From Corydoras sp. C115 (lineage: Eukaryota > Chordata > Actinopteri > Siluriformes > Callichthyidae), in the NCBI GenBank assembly GCA_019802505.1, contig JAFMOC010000007.1, positions 2,885,001 to 2,949,000 of the forward strand: a stretch of 64,000 nucleotides of DNA, written 5' to 3'. Positions within the stretch are counted from its first letter, which is position 1; each line of letters starts with the position of its first letter. The notes under the pieces were generated by a model. It saw nothing but the letters and a program-made list of their open reading frames with translations, was not told where the DNA came from and did not search any database. Below, one piece after another: positions 1-24,984 of the stretch. The position numbers and the translations under genes were made by a program.

Positions 1-16485
<16,485 letters not shown>

Positions 16486-16745
16486 CTTTCCATGTAATTT
16501 CTGTTCCGAAATATAAAATTGTCTTCCTGTAGAAATGTACAGAATGTTTAAAAACGTATAAAATAACAGAAATAGCACAGAGTCGTCTCTGTCTGTGATG
16601 TTGTCACCTAACCCCCTCCTACCCCGGAAGATGAACGATGTACGCTGCGCATGCGCGGAGACGTGGCACTACGTGGCCCTACATTTTGCCCCCCACCCGT
16701 TTTAGGACCTGCCCCGCCTCCTACCACGTGTTCGCTGACGTTCAT
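16486..16745 (-). promoter_or_regulatory. uso1: USO1 5' UTR and TATA-less promoter
   Basis: Sequence immediately upstream of the USO1 start codon. Motifs seen: an ETS-type CCGGAAG near 16624, a perfect NRF1 palindrome TGCGCATGCGC at 16646-16656, two ACGTGGC motifs at 16661-16667 and 16671-16677, a GC box CCCCGCC near 16711, an E-box CACGTG at 16725-16730 and a CRE-like TGACGTT at 16736-16742. There is no clear TATA box. The cluster is locally GC- and CpG-rich against AT-rich surroundings. The transcription start cannot be fixed from sequence; it probably lies between about 16560 and 16650. NRF1, ETS and GC boxes are typical of housekeeping promoters. ACGTGGC matches the published Golgi apparatus stress response element, but its function here is inferred. 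Confidence 0.65.
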
Positions 16746-16849
16746 CAGAGAAAAAGATCACTAACACTGTTTTTAATATTACTACAATGTATTACTACAA
16801 TGTATGAAGTAAATAAATTGCAAAGTAATTTGCAAAAACCTTGAACAAG

Positions 16850-17098
16850 TAATAAATCCGGGCGGCACGGTGGCATAGTGGTTAGCACGTTCGCCTCTCA
16901 GCACTAGGGATTCCAGGTTCGAATCCCCATCTGGGTGGAGTTTCCATGTTCTCCCCGTGTCCACGTGGGTTTCCTGCGGGTTCTCCGGTTTCCTCCCACA
17001 GTTGAAAAACATGATCAAGTCAACTGAATTCTCCAAATAGAGAATTTATCCAGTAGAGGATAAAGTGGAAGATGATGGATGGATGGAATTAATAAATC
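16850..17098 (+). mobile_element. V-SINE with internal deletion and 9-bp target-site duplication
   Basis: Head and V-domain are intact (GGCGGCACGGTGGCATAGTGG; GTTCGAATCCCCATCTGGGTGG; TTTCCTCCCACAG). Most of the CA-rich and LINE-like 3' part is missing, jumping to GAGGATAAAGTGGAAGATGATGGATGG. TAATAAATC is repeated at 16850-16858 and 17090-17098. It sits just upstream of the USO1 promoter. Confidence 0.88.
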
Positions 17099-17464
17099 GA
17101 TTTGACACGCTATTGTGCTTAAACTTAATTATTCAACATATTGTTCAAGCAGACAAAAGTATTGTATGCTTCCAAAATTTGGGAATGTTTGATGGGATGA
17201 TTGTCCTGTTCCAGCATGACTGTACCTATGTACATTATTTTAGAATTGTTGCAAACAGGAATTGAAATAAACAAAGAGGAACGTTTGGTCAAATTTCTAC
17301 CATTCAGAGTTAACGTAGAACATTGGTTTACAAAGTTTTATCTATAACTAAGTTAATGTAAATCAATATATAGCAGTGTATGTGTAATGGTTTACAAATT
17401 TAGAAATATGGCTTTACAGCTTAAGTCTTTAAAATGTTAAGTACATAAAATGTTTATGCTTATA

Positions 17465-17468
<4 letters not shown>

Positions 17469-17545
<77 letters not shown>
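17469..17545. repeat. (TA)n microsatellite at a Tc1 insertion site
   Basis: About 38 TA units directly abut the left end of the Tc1 element that starts at 17549, as expected for a transposon that targets TA dinucleotides. Confidence 0.95.
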
Positions 17546-17548
<3 letters not shown>

Positions 17549-17550
<2 letters not shown>

Positions 17551-19149
17551 GTGGTGTGAAAAAGTGTTTGCCCCCTTCCTCATTTCCTGTTTTTTTGCAT
17601 GTTTGTCACACTTAAGTGTTTCAGAACATCAAACCAATTTAAACAATAGTCAAGGACAACACAAGTAAACACAAAATGCAATTTGTAAATAAAGGTGTTT
17701 ATTATTAAAGGAGAAAAAAAAATCCAAACCATCATGGCCCTGTGTGAAAAAGTGATTGCCCCCTTGTTAAAACATACTATAACTTTGGTTTTTAACACCT
17801 GAGTTCAATTTCTCTAGCCACACCCAGGCCTGATTATTGCCACACCTGTTCTCAATCAAGACATCAGTTAAATAGGAGCTGCCTGACACAGTAAAGTCCA
17901 CCAAAAGATCCTTAAAAGCTACACATCATGCCGAGATCCAAAGAAATTCAGGAACAATTGAGAAATAAAGTAATTGAGATCTATCAGTCTGGAAAGGGTT
18001 ATAAAGCCATGTCCAAAGCTTTGGGAATCCAGCGAACCACAGTGAGGGCCATTATCCACAAATGGCGAAGATATGGAACAGTAGTGAACCTTCCCAGGAG
18101 TGGCCGGCCGCCCAAAATTACCCCAAGAGCGCAGCGACGACTCATCCAAGAGGTCACAAAAGACCCCACAACAACGTCCAAAGAACTGCAGGCCTCACTT
18201 GCCTCAGTTAAGGTCAGCATTCATGCCTCCACCATCAGAAAAAGACTTGGCAAAAATGGCCTGCATGGCAGAGTTCCAAGAAGAAAACCACTGCTGAGCA
18301 AAAAGAACATTAAAGATCGTCTCAATTTTTCCAAAACACATCTTGATGATCCCCAACACTTTTGGGAAAACATTCTGTAGACCGATGAGACAAAAGTGGA
18401 ACTCTTTGGAAGGTGTGTGTCCCATTACATCTGGCGTAACACTGCAATTTAGAAAAAGAACATTATACCAACAGTAAAATATGGTGGTGGTAGTGTGATA
18501 AATGGAACTATGAATTCTGCTGTCTACCAAAAGATCCTGAAGGAGAATATCCGACCATCTGTTCGTGAACTCAAGCTGAAACGAACTTGGGTTCTGCAGC
18601 AGGACAATGATCCAAAACACACCAGCAAGTCCACCTCTGAATGGCTGAAGAAAAACAAAATGAAGACTTTGGAGTGGCCTAGCCAAAGTCCTGACCTGAA
18701 TCCTATTGAGATGTTGTGGAATGATCTTAAAAAGGCCGTTCATGCTCGAAAACCCTCTAATGTAACTGAATTAGAACAATTCTGCGAAGATGAGTGGGCC
18801 AAAATTCCTCCAGAACGCTGTAAAACTCATTGCAAGTTATCGCAAACATTACAGTTATCGCTGTAAAACTCATTGCAAGTTATCTTGTTTGCAGTTGTTG
18901 CTGCTAAGAGTGGCCCAACCAGTTATTAGGTTTAGGGGGGCAATCACTTTTTCACACAGGGCCATGATGGTTTGGATTTTTTTCTCCTTTAATAATAAAC
19001 ACCTTCATTTACAAATTGCATTTTTTGTTTACTTGTGTTGTCCTTGACTATTGTTTAAATTGGTTTGATGTTCCGAAACACTTAAGTGTGACAAACATGC
19101 AAAAAAACCAGGAAATGAGAAAGGGGGCAAACACTTTTTCACACCACTG
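17549..19149 (+). mobile_element. Tc1-like transposon with long IR/DR-type terminal repeats
   Basis: The element runs from CAGTGGTGTGAAAAAGTG at 17549 to its complement ending at 19149. The terminal inverted repeats are about 215-225 bp (17549-17774 against 18935-19149). Each holds an outer and an inner copy of the GTGTGAAAAAGTG...GCCCCC motif, the IR/DR layout of Sleeping Beauty-type elements. Left flank is TA; the right flank reads TG, probably a mutated TA. Confidence 0.9.
17928..18870 (+). pseudogene. Tc1 transposase pseudogene
   Basis: It starts MPRSKEIQEQLRNKVIEIYQ and has the bipartite paired-like HTH with a GRPPK hook, TDETK (first catalytic D), QQDNDPKH (second D) and DLNPIE (E). 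Spacing from second D to E is 34 residues. Breaks: an in-frame TAG at 18378-18380 where tryptophan normally precedes TDE, a second in-frame stop near 18450, and loss of about 14 codons after GGGSV near 18495. The 3' end has a roughly 42-bp tandem duplication (about 18817-18886). The copy cannot make a working enzyme. Confidence 0.9.
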
Positions 19150-19289
19150 TGTGTGTATATATATATATATATACACACATAATATATGCAATTTTAATTT
19201 TGAGTGGCTTATCTTAATTATGGTCACAAAGAAAGATTTACTTTATTTGGATTAAACTAAATGATACAGTGTCGGCCCATCAAAGTGAG

Positions 19290-20400
19290 ATGTAAACCCA
19301 ACCATCCAATCTCACCTCCTTCATTCCATTGCTTCCCCTATTACACCAGCACTTACATCATCAACTCCTCCCTCATCTCTGGTAATTTTCATGTTTTTTT
19401 TCTAACAGGCCATAGTTAAACCTCTGCTCAAAAAGGCAACACTTAACCCAAAGCTGGTTTAGAGCTACAGACCTGTATCACTTTTACATTTTTCTGTTTA
19501 AAACACTTACATGTGTGGTATCTACACAGGTCTCCAGGTTTCTTACACAGAACCTTTTTGATCTCAGTCAGTCTTGTTTTAGGGGTGGCCAATCCACAGA
19601 GACAGCATTGCATTCAGTGATGGATGCACTTAAATCACTTAAAAAGCAAACTCTCCATTCTCTGTCCTCATCCTGCTGGATATCTCTGCAGCTTTTGATA
19701 CAGTAAATTCTCATTCTTCTGTCCACTCTATTCAAACTAGGATTCTATGAAATGACACTTGAATGTTTTTGATCCTATCTAACAAGTGTCATAAAATGTT
19801 TTAAACTCTCACTACTCGACTTTTCATTGTACATGACATTGCTGGGCGGCATCATTCAGGCACATGGTTTCTCTTACCAATGCTAGGCTTTTGACACTCA
19901 GCTTCATTTGTATTTTGACACTGAAGACACCACTTTCTGAAATTGGATATCCGCCTGCCTCACCGACATATCTGTTTGAATGAAGGCCAGTCATCTCAAA
20001 TCAAATAAAATTTGGCAAAAACAGAGCTAATAATTCCAGCTAAACCCTCAGTCCATCATGACTTTCTAAATTGATGCCACAAACTGACTTGGTCCATAAA
20101 CTTGACAGTATCCCAGCTTGCACAATCAGGCCTCTCTACAACTGATTCAAAACTCTGTAGCCTGACTTGTGTTCAACCAGCCCAGAATACACTCCAACTT
20201 GTTTACTTTGCTCTAGTGATGAAAATTGGTGACTCAACCTCACGTGCTAAATCTCACTCCACATTGTTTGTCACTGCTAAATGGTGAACGATCTTCCCAA
20301 CTCTGTCTGTAAGGAGGAGTCACTTAGCATTTTTAAGAAACAACTCAAAACACATCTCTTCCACAAAGACTTAATATATATATTATATATATTATATATA
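19290..20400 (+). mobile_element. Degenerate LINE reverse transcriptase, 5' part (interrupted by a Tc1 element)
   Basis: Recognisable LINE RT blocks in shifting frames: VKPLLKKATLNPK, YRPVSLL, a VSRFLTQN-like block, a fingers-region block with GGQSTETALHSVMDALKS, AFDTVN-like residues, an IQAHGFSY block and, near the C-terminus, LVFNQP. Numerous frameshifts and stops are present. The 3' tail resumes after the Tc1 element, at about 21450-21590, with CTTGTGTTGTTCTCTCATTTG and a GGATTAAAGCGACTGC-like tail. The family is CR1/L2-like. Confidence 0.75.
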
Positions 20401-20401
20401 A

Positions 20402-21429
20402 CAGACCAAATGTTTGGACACACCTTCTCATTCAAAGAGTTTTCTTTATTTTTATGACCTGCCACACAGATGTTCTAGCAGCAGACACATCTTTAGAACA
20501 ACTGTTAAGAAGAGACTCTGTGAATCAAGCCTTCATGATAAAATAGCTGCTAGGAAACCATTGCTAAGGACAGGCAACAAGCAGAAGAGACTTGTTTGGG
20601 CTAAAGAACACAAGGAAAGGATATTAGACCAGTGGAAATCTGTGCTTTGGTGTGATGAGTCAAAATTTGAGATCTTTTGTTCCAATCACCGTGTCTTTGT
20701 GCGACGCGGAAAAGGTGAAGGGATGGACTCTACATGACTAGTTCCCACCATGAAGCATGGAGGAGGAGGTGTGATAGTGTGGGGGTGCTTTGCTGGTGAC
20801 ACTGTTGGGGATTTATTCAAAATTAAAGGCATACTGAACCAGCATGTCTACCACAGCATCTTGCAGCAGCATGTTATTCCATCCATCATTTATTTTTCAA
20901 TTAAAAAAAAGTGTGATGGGGTGCTGCGTCAGATGACCTGGCCTCCACAATCACTGGACCTGAACCCAATCAAGATAGTTTGGGGTGAGCTAGACCGCAG
21001 AGTGAAGACAAAAGGGCCAACAAGTGCTAAGCATCTCTGGGAACTTTTTCAAGACTGTTTCAGGTGATAGATTGGCACCCTGTCCTGGGTGTATCTGCCC
21101 AGCGTTCTCCCCTGGATGGGCATGGGGAACCCCACCACGACCCTAATATAGGATAAAGCGGAAGATAATGAATAAATGAATGTTTCAGGTGATTACCTCT
21201 TGAAGCTCATCAAGAGAATGCAGAGAGTGTTCGAAGTAGAAGCAAAAGCTACGTTGAAGAACCTAGAATATAATATATTTTCAGTAGTTTCACACTTTTT
21301 TGTTAAGTATATAATTCCACATGTGTTAATTCATAGTCTTCATGCCTTCAATGTGAATCTACAATTTTCATAGTCATGAAAATATAGAAAATTGTTTGAA
21401 TGAGAAAGTGTGTCCAAACTTTTAGTCTG
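20402..21429 (+). mobile_element. Tc1/mariner element inserted in the LINE, itself carrying a SINE
   Basis: Terminal repeats are CAGACCAAATGTTTGGACACACC at the left and its near complement ending GTCTG at 21429 (TA follows; the left flank reads AA). A transposase relic is readable as KKRLCESSLHDK, VLWCDESKFEIF, GGGGVIVWGCFAGD and PPQSLDLNPI. The N-terminal HTH and the QQDND block are deleted, E of DLNPIE is K, and the reading frame is broken. A 5'-truncated V-SINE lies inside at 21069-21180. Confidence 0.87.
21069..21180 (+). mobile_element. 5'-truncated V-SINE nested in a Tc1 element, 13-bp target-site duplication
   Basis: Only the 3' half of the V-SINE is present (GATTGGCACCCTGTCCTGGGTG ... 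GATAAAGCGGAAGATAATGAATAAATGAA). TGTTTCAGGTGAT is duplicated at 21056-21068 and 21181-21193, splitting the C-terminal end of the Tc1 transposase relic. Confidence 0.92.
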
Positions 21430-21449
21430 TACTATATATATATATATAT

Positions 21450-21595
21450 ATAAAAGCCAGATCAGGTAATGATCAGGTCTGATTGATAATACTACAGTGT
21501 TGCTGTTTTTTCCTTAAATACTTGTGTTGTTCTCTCATTTGTAAATCACCATGGATTAAAGCGACTGCTTAATTACGAAATGTAACTCCTCATTA
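21450..21595 (+). mobile_element. LINE 3' tail continuing after the Tc1 insertion
   Basis: It parallels the tail of the LINE copy at 55.14-55.6 kb: GATCAGGTAATGATCAGGT against GATCAGATAACAATCAGGT, TACAGTGT, ACTTGTGTTGTTCTC and TTTGTAAATCACCATGGATTAAAGC against TTTGTAAGTCGCTTTGGATAAAAGC. This places the Tc1 insertion within the LINE 3' UTR. Confidence 0.75.
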
Positions 21596-21859
21596 ATGAA
21601 AATACTTACGGCTGTCCTAAAATCACCTAATTTGCATAATAGTCAGTTTGCCTGGGAGAGAATAACGGAATGTTCCAAACTTTGGAATATTTAGGTTGGA
21701 CAACATTGGAATGGTGAGAGTGGTGGTTGCCATAGTCATAAAACAAAAGGTATATCCCTTAGAATGTCAGATCGATTGTGTTCAGACAAAGCTCAGGTTG
21801 AGGTACAGAACCCTCCTGCAAATTGTCAGAAGATTATTTGACTCCACAAATAAGTTTAG

Positions 21860-22102
21860 TGTAAGGACTGGAGACAAGATTTTTGCCCAACAGAAACAGG
21901 TTTTATTACACAGTGTTGTTAAAACACAAATGTGGTCCAATGTATCTCACCGAAGGGCCCACTCCTCCCGGGTCCATAGAATCTCTCTTCCCATAGCGGC
22001 TGATGTCACACCTTATAAAGGCAGCAAACAGCCATCAGGCAGAGCTGCATCAGGTGCGTTAACTACCCTCAATTACTAATCAACACCTTTCCTCCCCCAG
22101 CA
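21860..22102 (-). mobile_element. Possible solo LTR, minus orientation
   Basis: Read on the minus strand, the stretch starts TGCTGGGGGAGG, has a TATA-like CCTTTATAAGG (22011-22021), then AATAAA about 105 bp later (21902-21907), and ends CCAGTCCTTACA. This TG...TATA...AATAAA...CA order suits a retroviral or retrotransposon LTR. No clear 4-6 bp target duplication or internal gag/pol was found, so the call is tentative. Confidence 0.35.
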
Positions 22103-22193
22103 CCACCTCACCAAATCACATTCAGTAAAGAGAATTGTGTCTTAACGCTGAAATTTGAAAACAGCTAAAACTGAAAAAAATTATGTTGGTTTA

Positions 22194-23646
22194 CAAGCCG
22201 GATTCCAAAAAAGTTGAGACACTAAACAAATTGTACATAAAAACTGAATACAATGATGTGGAGATGGCAAATGTCAATATTTTATTTGTAATAGAACATA
22301 GATGACAGATCAAAAATTTTATCTGAGTAAATGTAACATTTTAAAGGAAAAATATGTTGAACCAAAATTTCACAGTGTCAACTAATCCCAAAAAAGTTGG
22401 GACAAGTAGCAATAAGTGACTGGAAAAAGGAAATTGAGCATATAACGAACAGCTGGAAGACCAATTAACACTAATTAGGTCAATTGACAACATGATTGGG
22501 TATAAAAAAGAGCTTCTCATGGGATGCCATGTCATCCGGACCAGAGAGGACAAGGATATCCCAAGTTTCAGCTGGCAATGGCGGATGGCATGGTTGATTG
22601 TGTTCACTGACAATGCTTTCTGCCCATTCCGTTATTTCCTTGACAGTATTATTCCTGTTTGAGGTGCAGTGATGTTTAAGGGCCCAGAGATCCAGCATCC
22701 AGTAGAGTTTTACTGCCTTGACCCTTACGCACTGCGATTGTTCCAGATTCGCTGAATCTTTTGATGATAACTTAAAAGTCTTTGCTATTTTACGCTGGGT
22801 AACCCCATTCTGGTATTGCTATCTTTCTGCCCAACAATGGTGGAATTGGTGATCCTCTTACCATCTTGGCTTCTGAGAGACACTGAAACTCTGAGAAGCT
22901 CTTTTTATACTCACGTTTTATGCAAACGTCTGAGCTTGTGGAGCTTGCTTAGAAATAGCTTTCTCTTTGCACTGTAGAGTTTCAGCTGGCAACGGTGGAT
23001 GGCACGGTGGATTGTGTTCACTGACAATGTTTTCTGGAAGTATTCCTGAGCCCATTCTGTTATTTCCTTGACAGTATTATTCCTGTTTGAGGTGCAGTGA
23101 CGTTTAAGGGCCCAGAGATCCAGCATCCAGTAGAGTTTTACTGCCTTGACCCTTGCGCACTGCGATTGTTCCAGATTCTCTGAATCTTTTGATGATAACT
23201 TAAAAGTCTTTGCTATTTTACACTGGGTAACACACATTCTGGTATTGCTGCACTATCTTTCTGCGCAACAATGGTGGAATTGGTGATCATCTTGGCTTCT
23301 GAGAGACACTGACACTCTGAGAAGCTCTTTTTTTATACCCAATCATGTTATCAATTGACCTAATTAGTGTTAATTGGTCTTCCAGCTGTTCGTTATATGC
23401 TCAATTTCCTTTTTCCAGCCACTTATTGCTACTTTTCCCAACTTTTTTGGGATTTGTTGACACTGTGAAATTTTGATTCAACATATTTTTCCTTTAAAAT
23501 ATGTTACATTTACTCAGATTAAACTTTTGATATGTCATCTATGTTCTATTATGAATAAAATATTGACATTTGCCATCTCCACATCATTGCATTCAGTTTT
23601 TTTTCACAATTTGTTTAGTGTCCCAATTTTTTTGGAATCCGGTTTG
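22194..23646 (-). mobile_element. Tc1/mariner-type element with about 340-bp terminal inverted repeats
   Basis: The left end CAAGCCGGATTCCAAAAAAGTTGAGACAC is matched by the complement at the right end (GGAATCCGGTTTG, 23646), both beside TA. The inverted match continues for about 340 bp (to around 22540 and 23305), including GATGTGGAGATGGCAAATGTC, CAACTTTTTTGGGAT and ATTGACCTAATTAGTGTTAATTGGTCTTCC blocks. The interior encodes only the N-terminal HTH of a Tc1-type transposase on the minus strand. No DDE domain is left, so it is non-autonomous. Confidence 0.85.
22567..23237 (-). pseudogene. Duplicated Tc1 transposase N-terminal domain
   Basis: The minus strand encodes CKIAKTFKLSSKDSENLEQS, ITEWAQEYFQKTLSVNTIH and RAIHRCQLKLYSAKRK, a Tc1-family HTH region. 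The same roughly 235-250 bp is present twice, at about 22567-22802 and 22981-23230 (offset about 415 bp). The 22.6-kb copy lacks about 14 nt around EYFQKT. The catalytic domain is absent. Confidence 0.8.
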
Positions 23647-23647
23647 T

Positions 23648-23870
23648 AGGCAGTGTTGGGCAAGCTACTGTTTGTAAAATTGTATGTAGCTATTATTTAC
23701 TCAAGAATAAACGAAGCTTCACTACACAAAAGCATTCACCCATAGAACTATAGCAAGCTAAGTTACCGGTACACAAAAATGGCTAAACTAACTTAAGTAC
23801 TTAGAAGTTACTTCAACTTGAACCAACCTCAGTTGACAGTCAGATACACTGATTAAAAACATTTATTGAA
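23648..23870. mobile_element. Possible non-autonomous hAT-like fragment
   Basis: It begins GGCAGTGTTGGGCAAGCTACTGTTTGTAA, resembling the CAGTGTTGGG...GTTACTT ends of many fish hAT-derived repeats, and contains further TTACTTCAACTTG-type sequence. No second end or 8-bp duplication could be placed. Confidence 0.3.
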
Positions 23871-24129
23871 GAAGCTCCAATGATCTACCACAAAAATATC
23901 TATAATTCAGTCTGAATAACTGGAGCTTATTTATAAAAACAACTATGTATATACTAATCTAAAATTACAATGATGAAAACTACATGTAAGTTTTTTTAAA
24001 AGTACACTTTGATCAGAGACTGTGGATAAACTGTGACCTGTCCTATGCAGGGCAGCACAAAGTGGTTTTTAGTTGACTGTCTGTACCACATCTGAATTTT
24101 AAGCAGTTTTTGGATAGATTCTATAGTGT

Positions 24130-24373
24130 CTGTGCTGATTGGCAGATTGGGAGAAAATTCTAGCGACCAGCCAATTACTGGGCAGAGGGCGGGATTAATG
24201 AATAGACGTGCGAAACAAACTCCTAGCCGGCGAGTAGAGAGGCTCATGTTTGCTAAGGTGATATTTTATAAACGCCTTTTAATCCAGCCCATAAATTACC
24301 ATAATATGTCGTTTTGTACTGTGCAGTATTAAACTGCAGTACTTAATCAAATGTAATTGAGTCGAATCACCAG
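24130..24373 (+). promoter_or_regulatory. ints12: INTS12 promoter and probable non-coding first exon
   Basis: The INTS12 start codon is only 2 nt inside an exon that follows a good acceptor (AG at 24981-24982), so a separate 5' UTR exon must exist. A near-perfect donor CAG|GTAAGT ends at 24373. Upstream lie inverted CCAAT boxes (ATTGG at 24138-24142 and near 24146), a CCAAT at 24171-24175 and a GGGCGGG box at 24187-24193, a usual NF-Y/Sp1 arrangement for a TATA-less housekeeping promoter. The start site is inferred to be about 24200-24260. The exact 5' end is not visible from sequence. Confidence 0.55.
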
Positions 24374-24984
24374 GTAAGTCCATAAAAGACGCTATTGTTA
24401 GCAGCCAGGCTACAATGTTAATGTTAAGTTTACAGTGTTTTCTGAGTCGTGTGGTTACTGTTTATTATGGCGGACCACTTTCATTTAAAATCATCTAGGT
24501 TTTTAAGATGATTATTGCAATGTCAAACGGTAATCTGAAATAATAAAGAAAGTTATTTATTCATCCATTAATTTTTCAGTTTACTACTAATAATAATAAT
24601 CAGGGTTGTAGTGGTGCTACATCGCAGTTCAGCACAGTGAAAGCTGAGGAAACACTTTTTGGACTGGTTGCAGGAAAAACACTCATGCAAGGACAAATAA
24701 TGGTGTAGCCAATTCACCTGTTTTTATTATTAACATGGAAAACTGAAACTCATGCAATCAATAAGGAACATGCACATATGTGGGTAATAAACACTTTTCT
24801 TAAAGTTTGTGTAAACTTAAACTTTTCATTTCATATTTAGATTTTTAAATAATGTAGATTTATTCAATCAATATTTGTAATCTATTGTTTTATACCTAAA
24901 CATGGCTATAGATGATTTCTGATTAAAATACTGTCACTAGGACAAACAAACTTATCTAGTTTATTATTTTTTCTCTTGACAGGC

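Noticed and set aside
23996..24247. An 83-codon minus-strand frame next to the INTS12 promoter, considered as a GSTCD remnant
   Set aside because: The residues do not match anything I know of GSTCD, and the frame overlaps the NF-Y/Sp1 promoter motifs.
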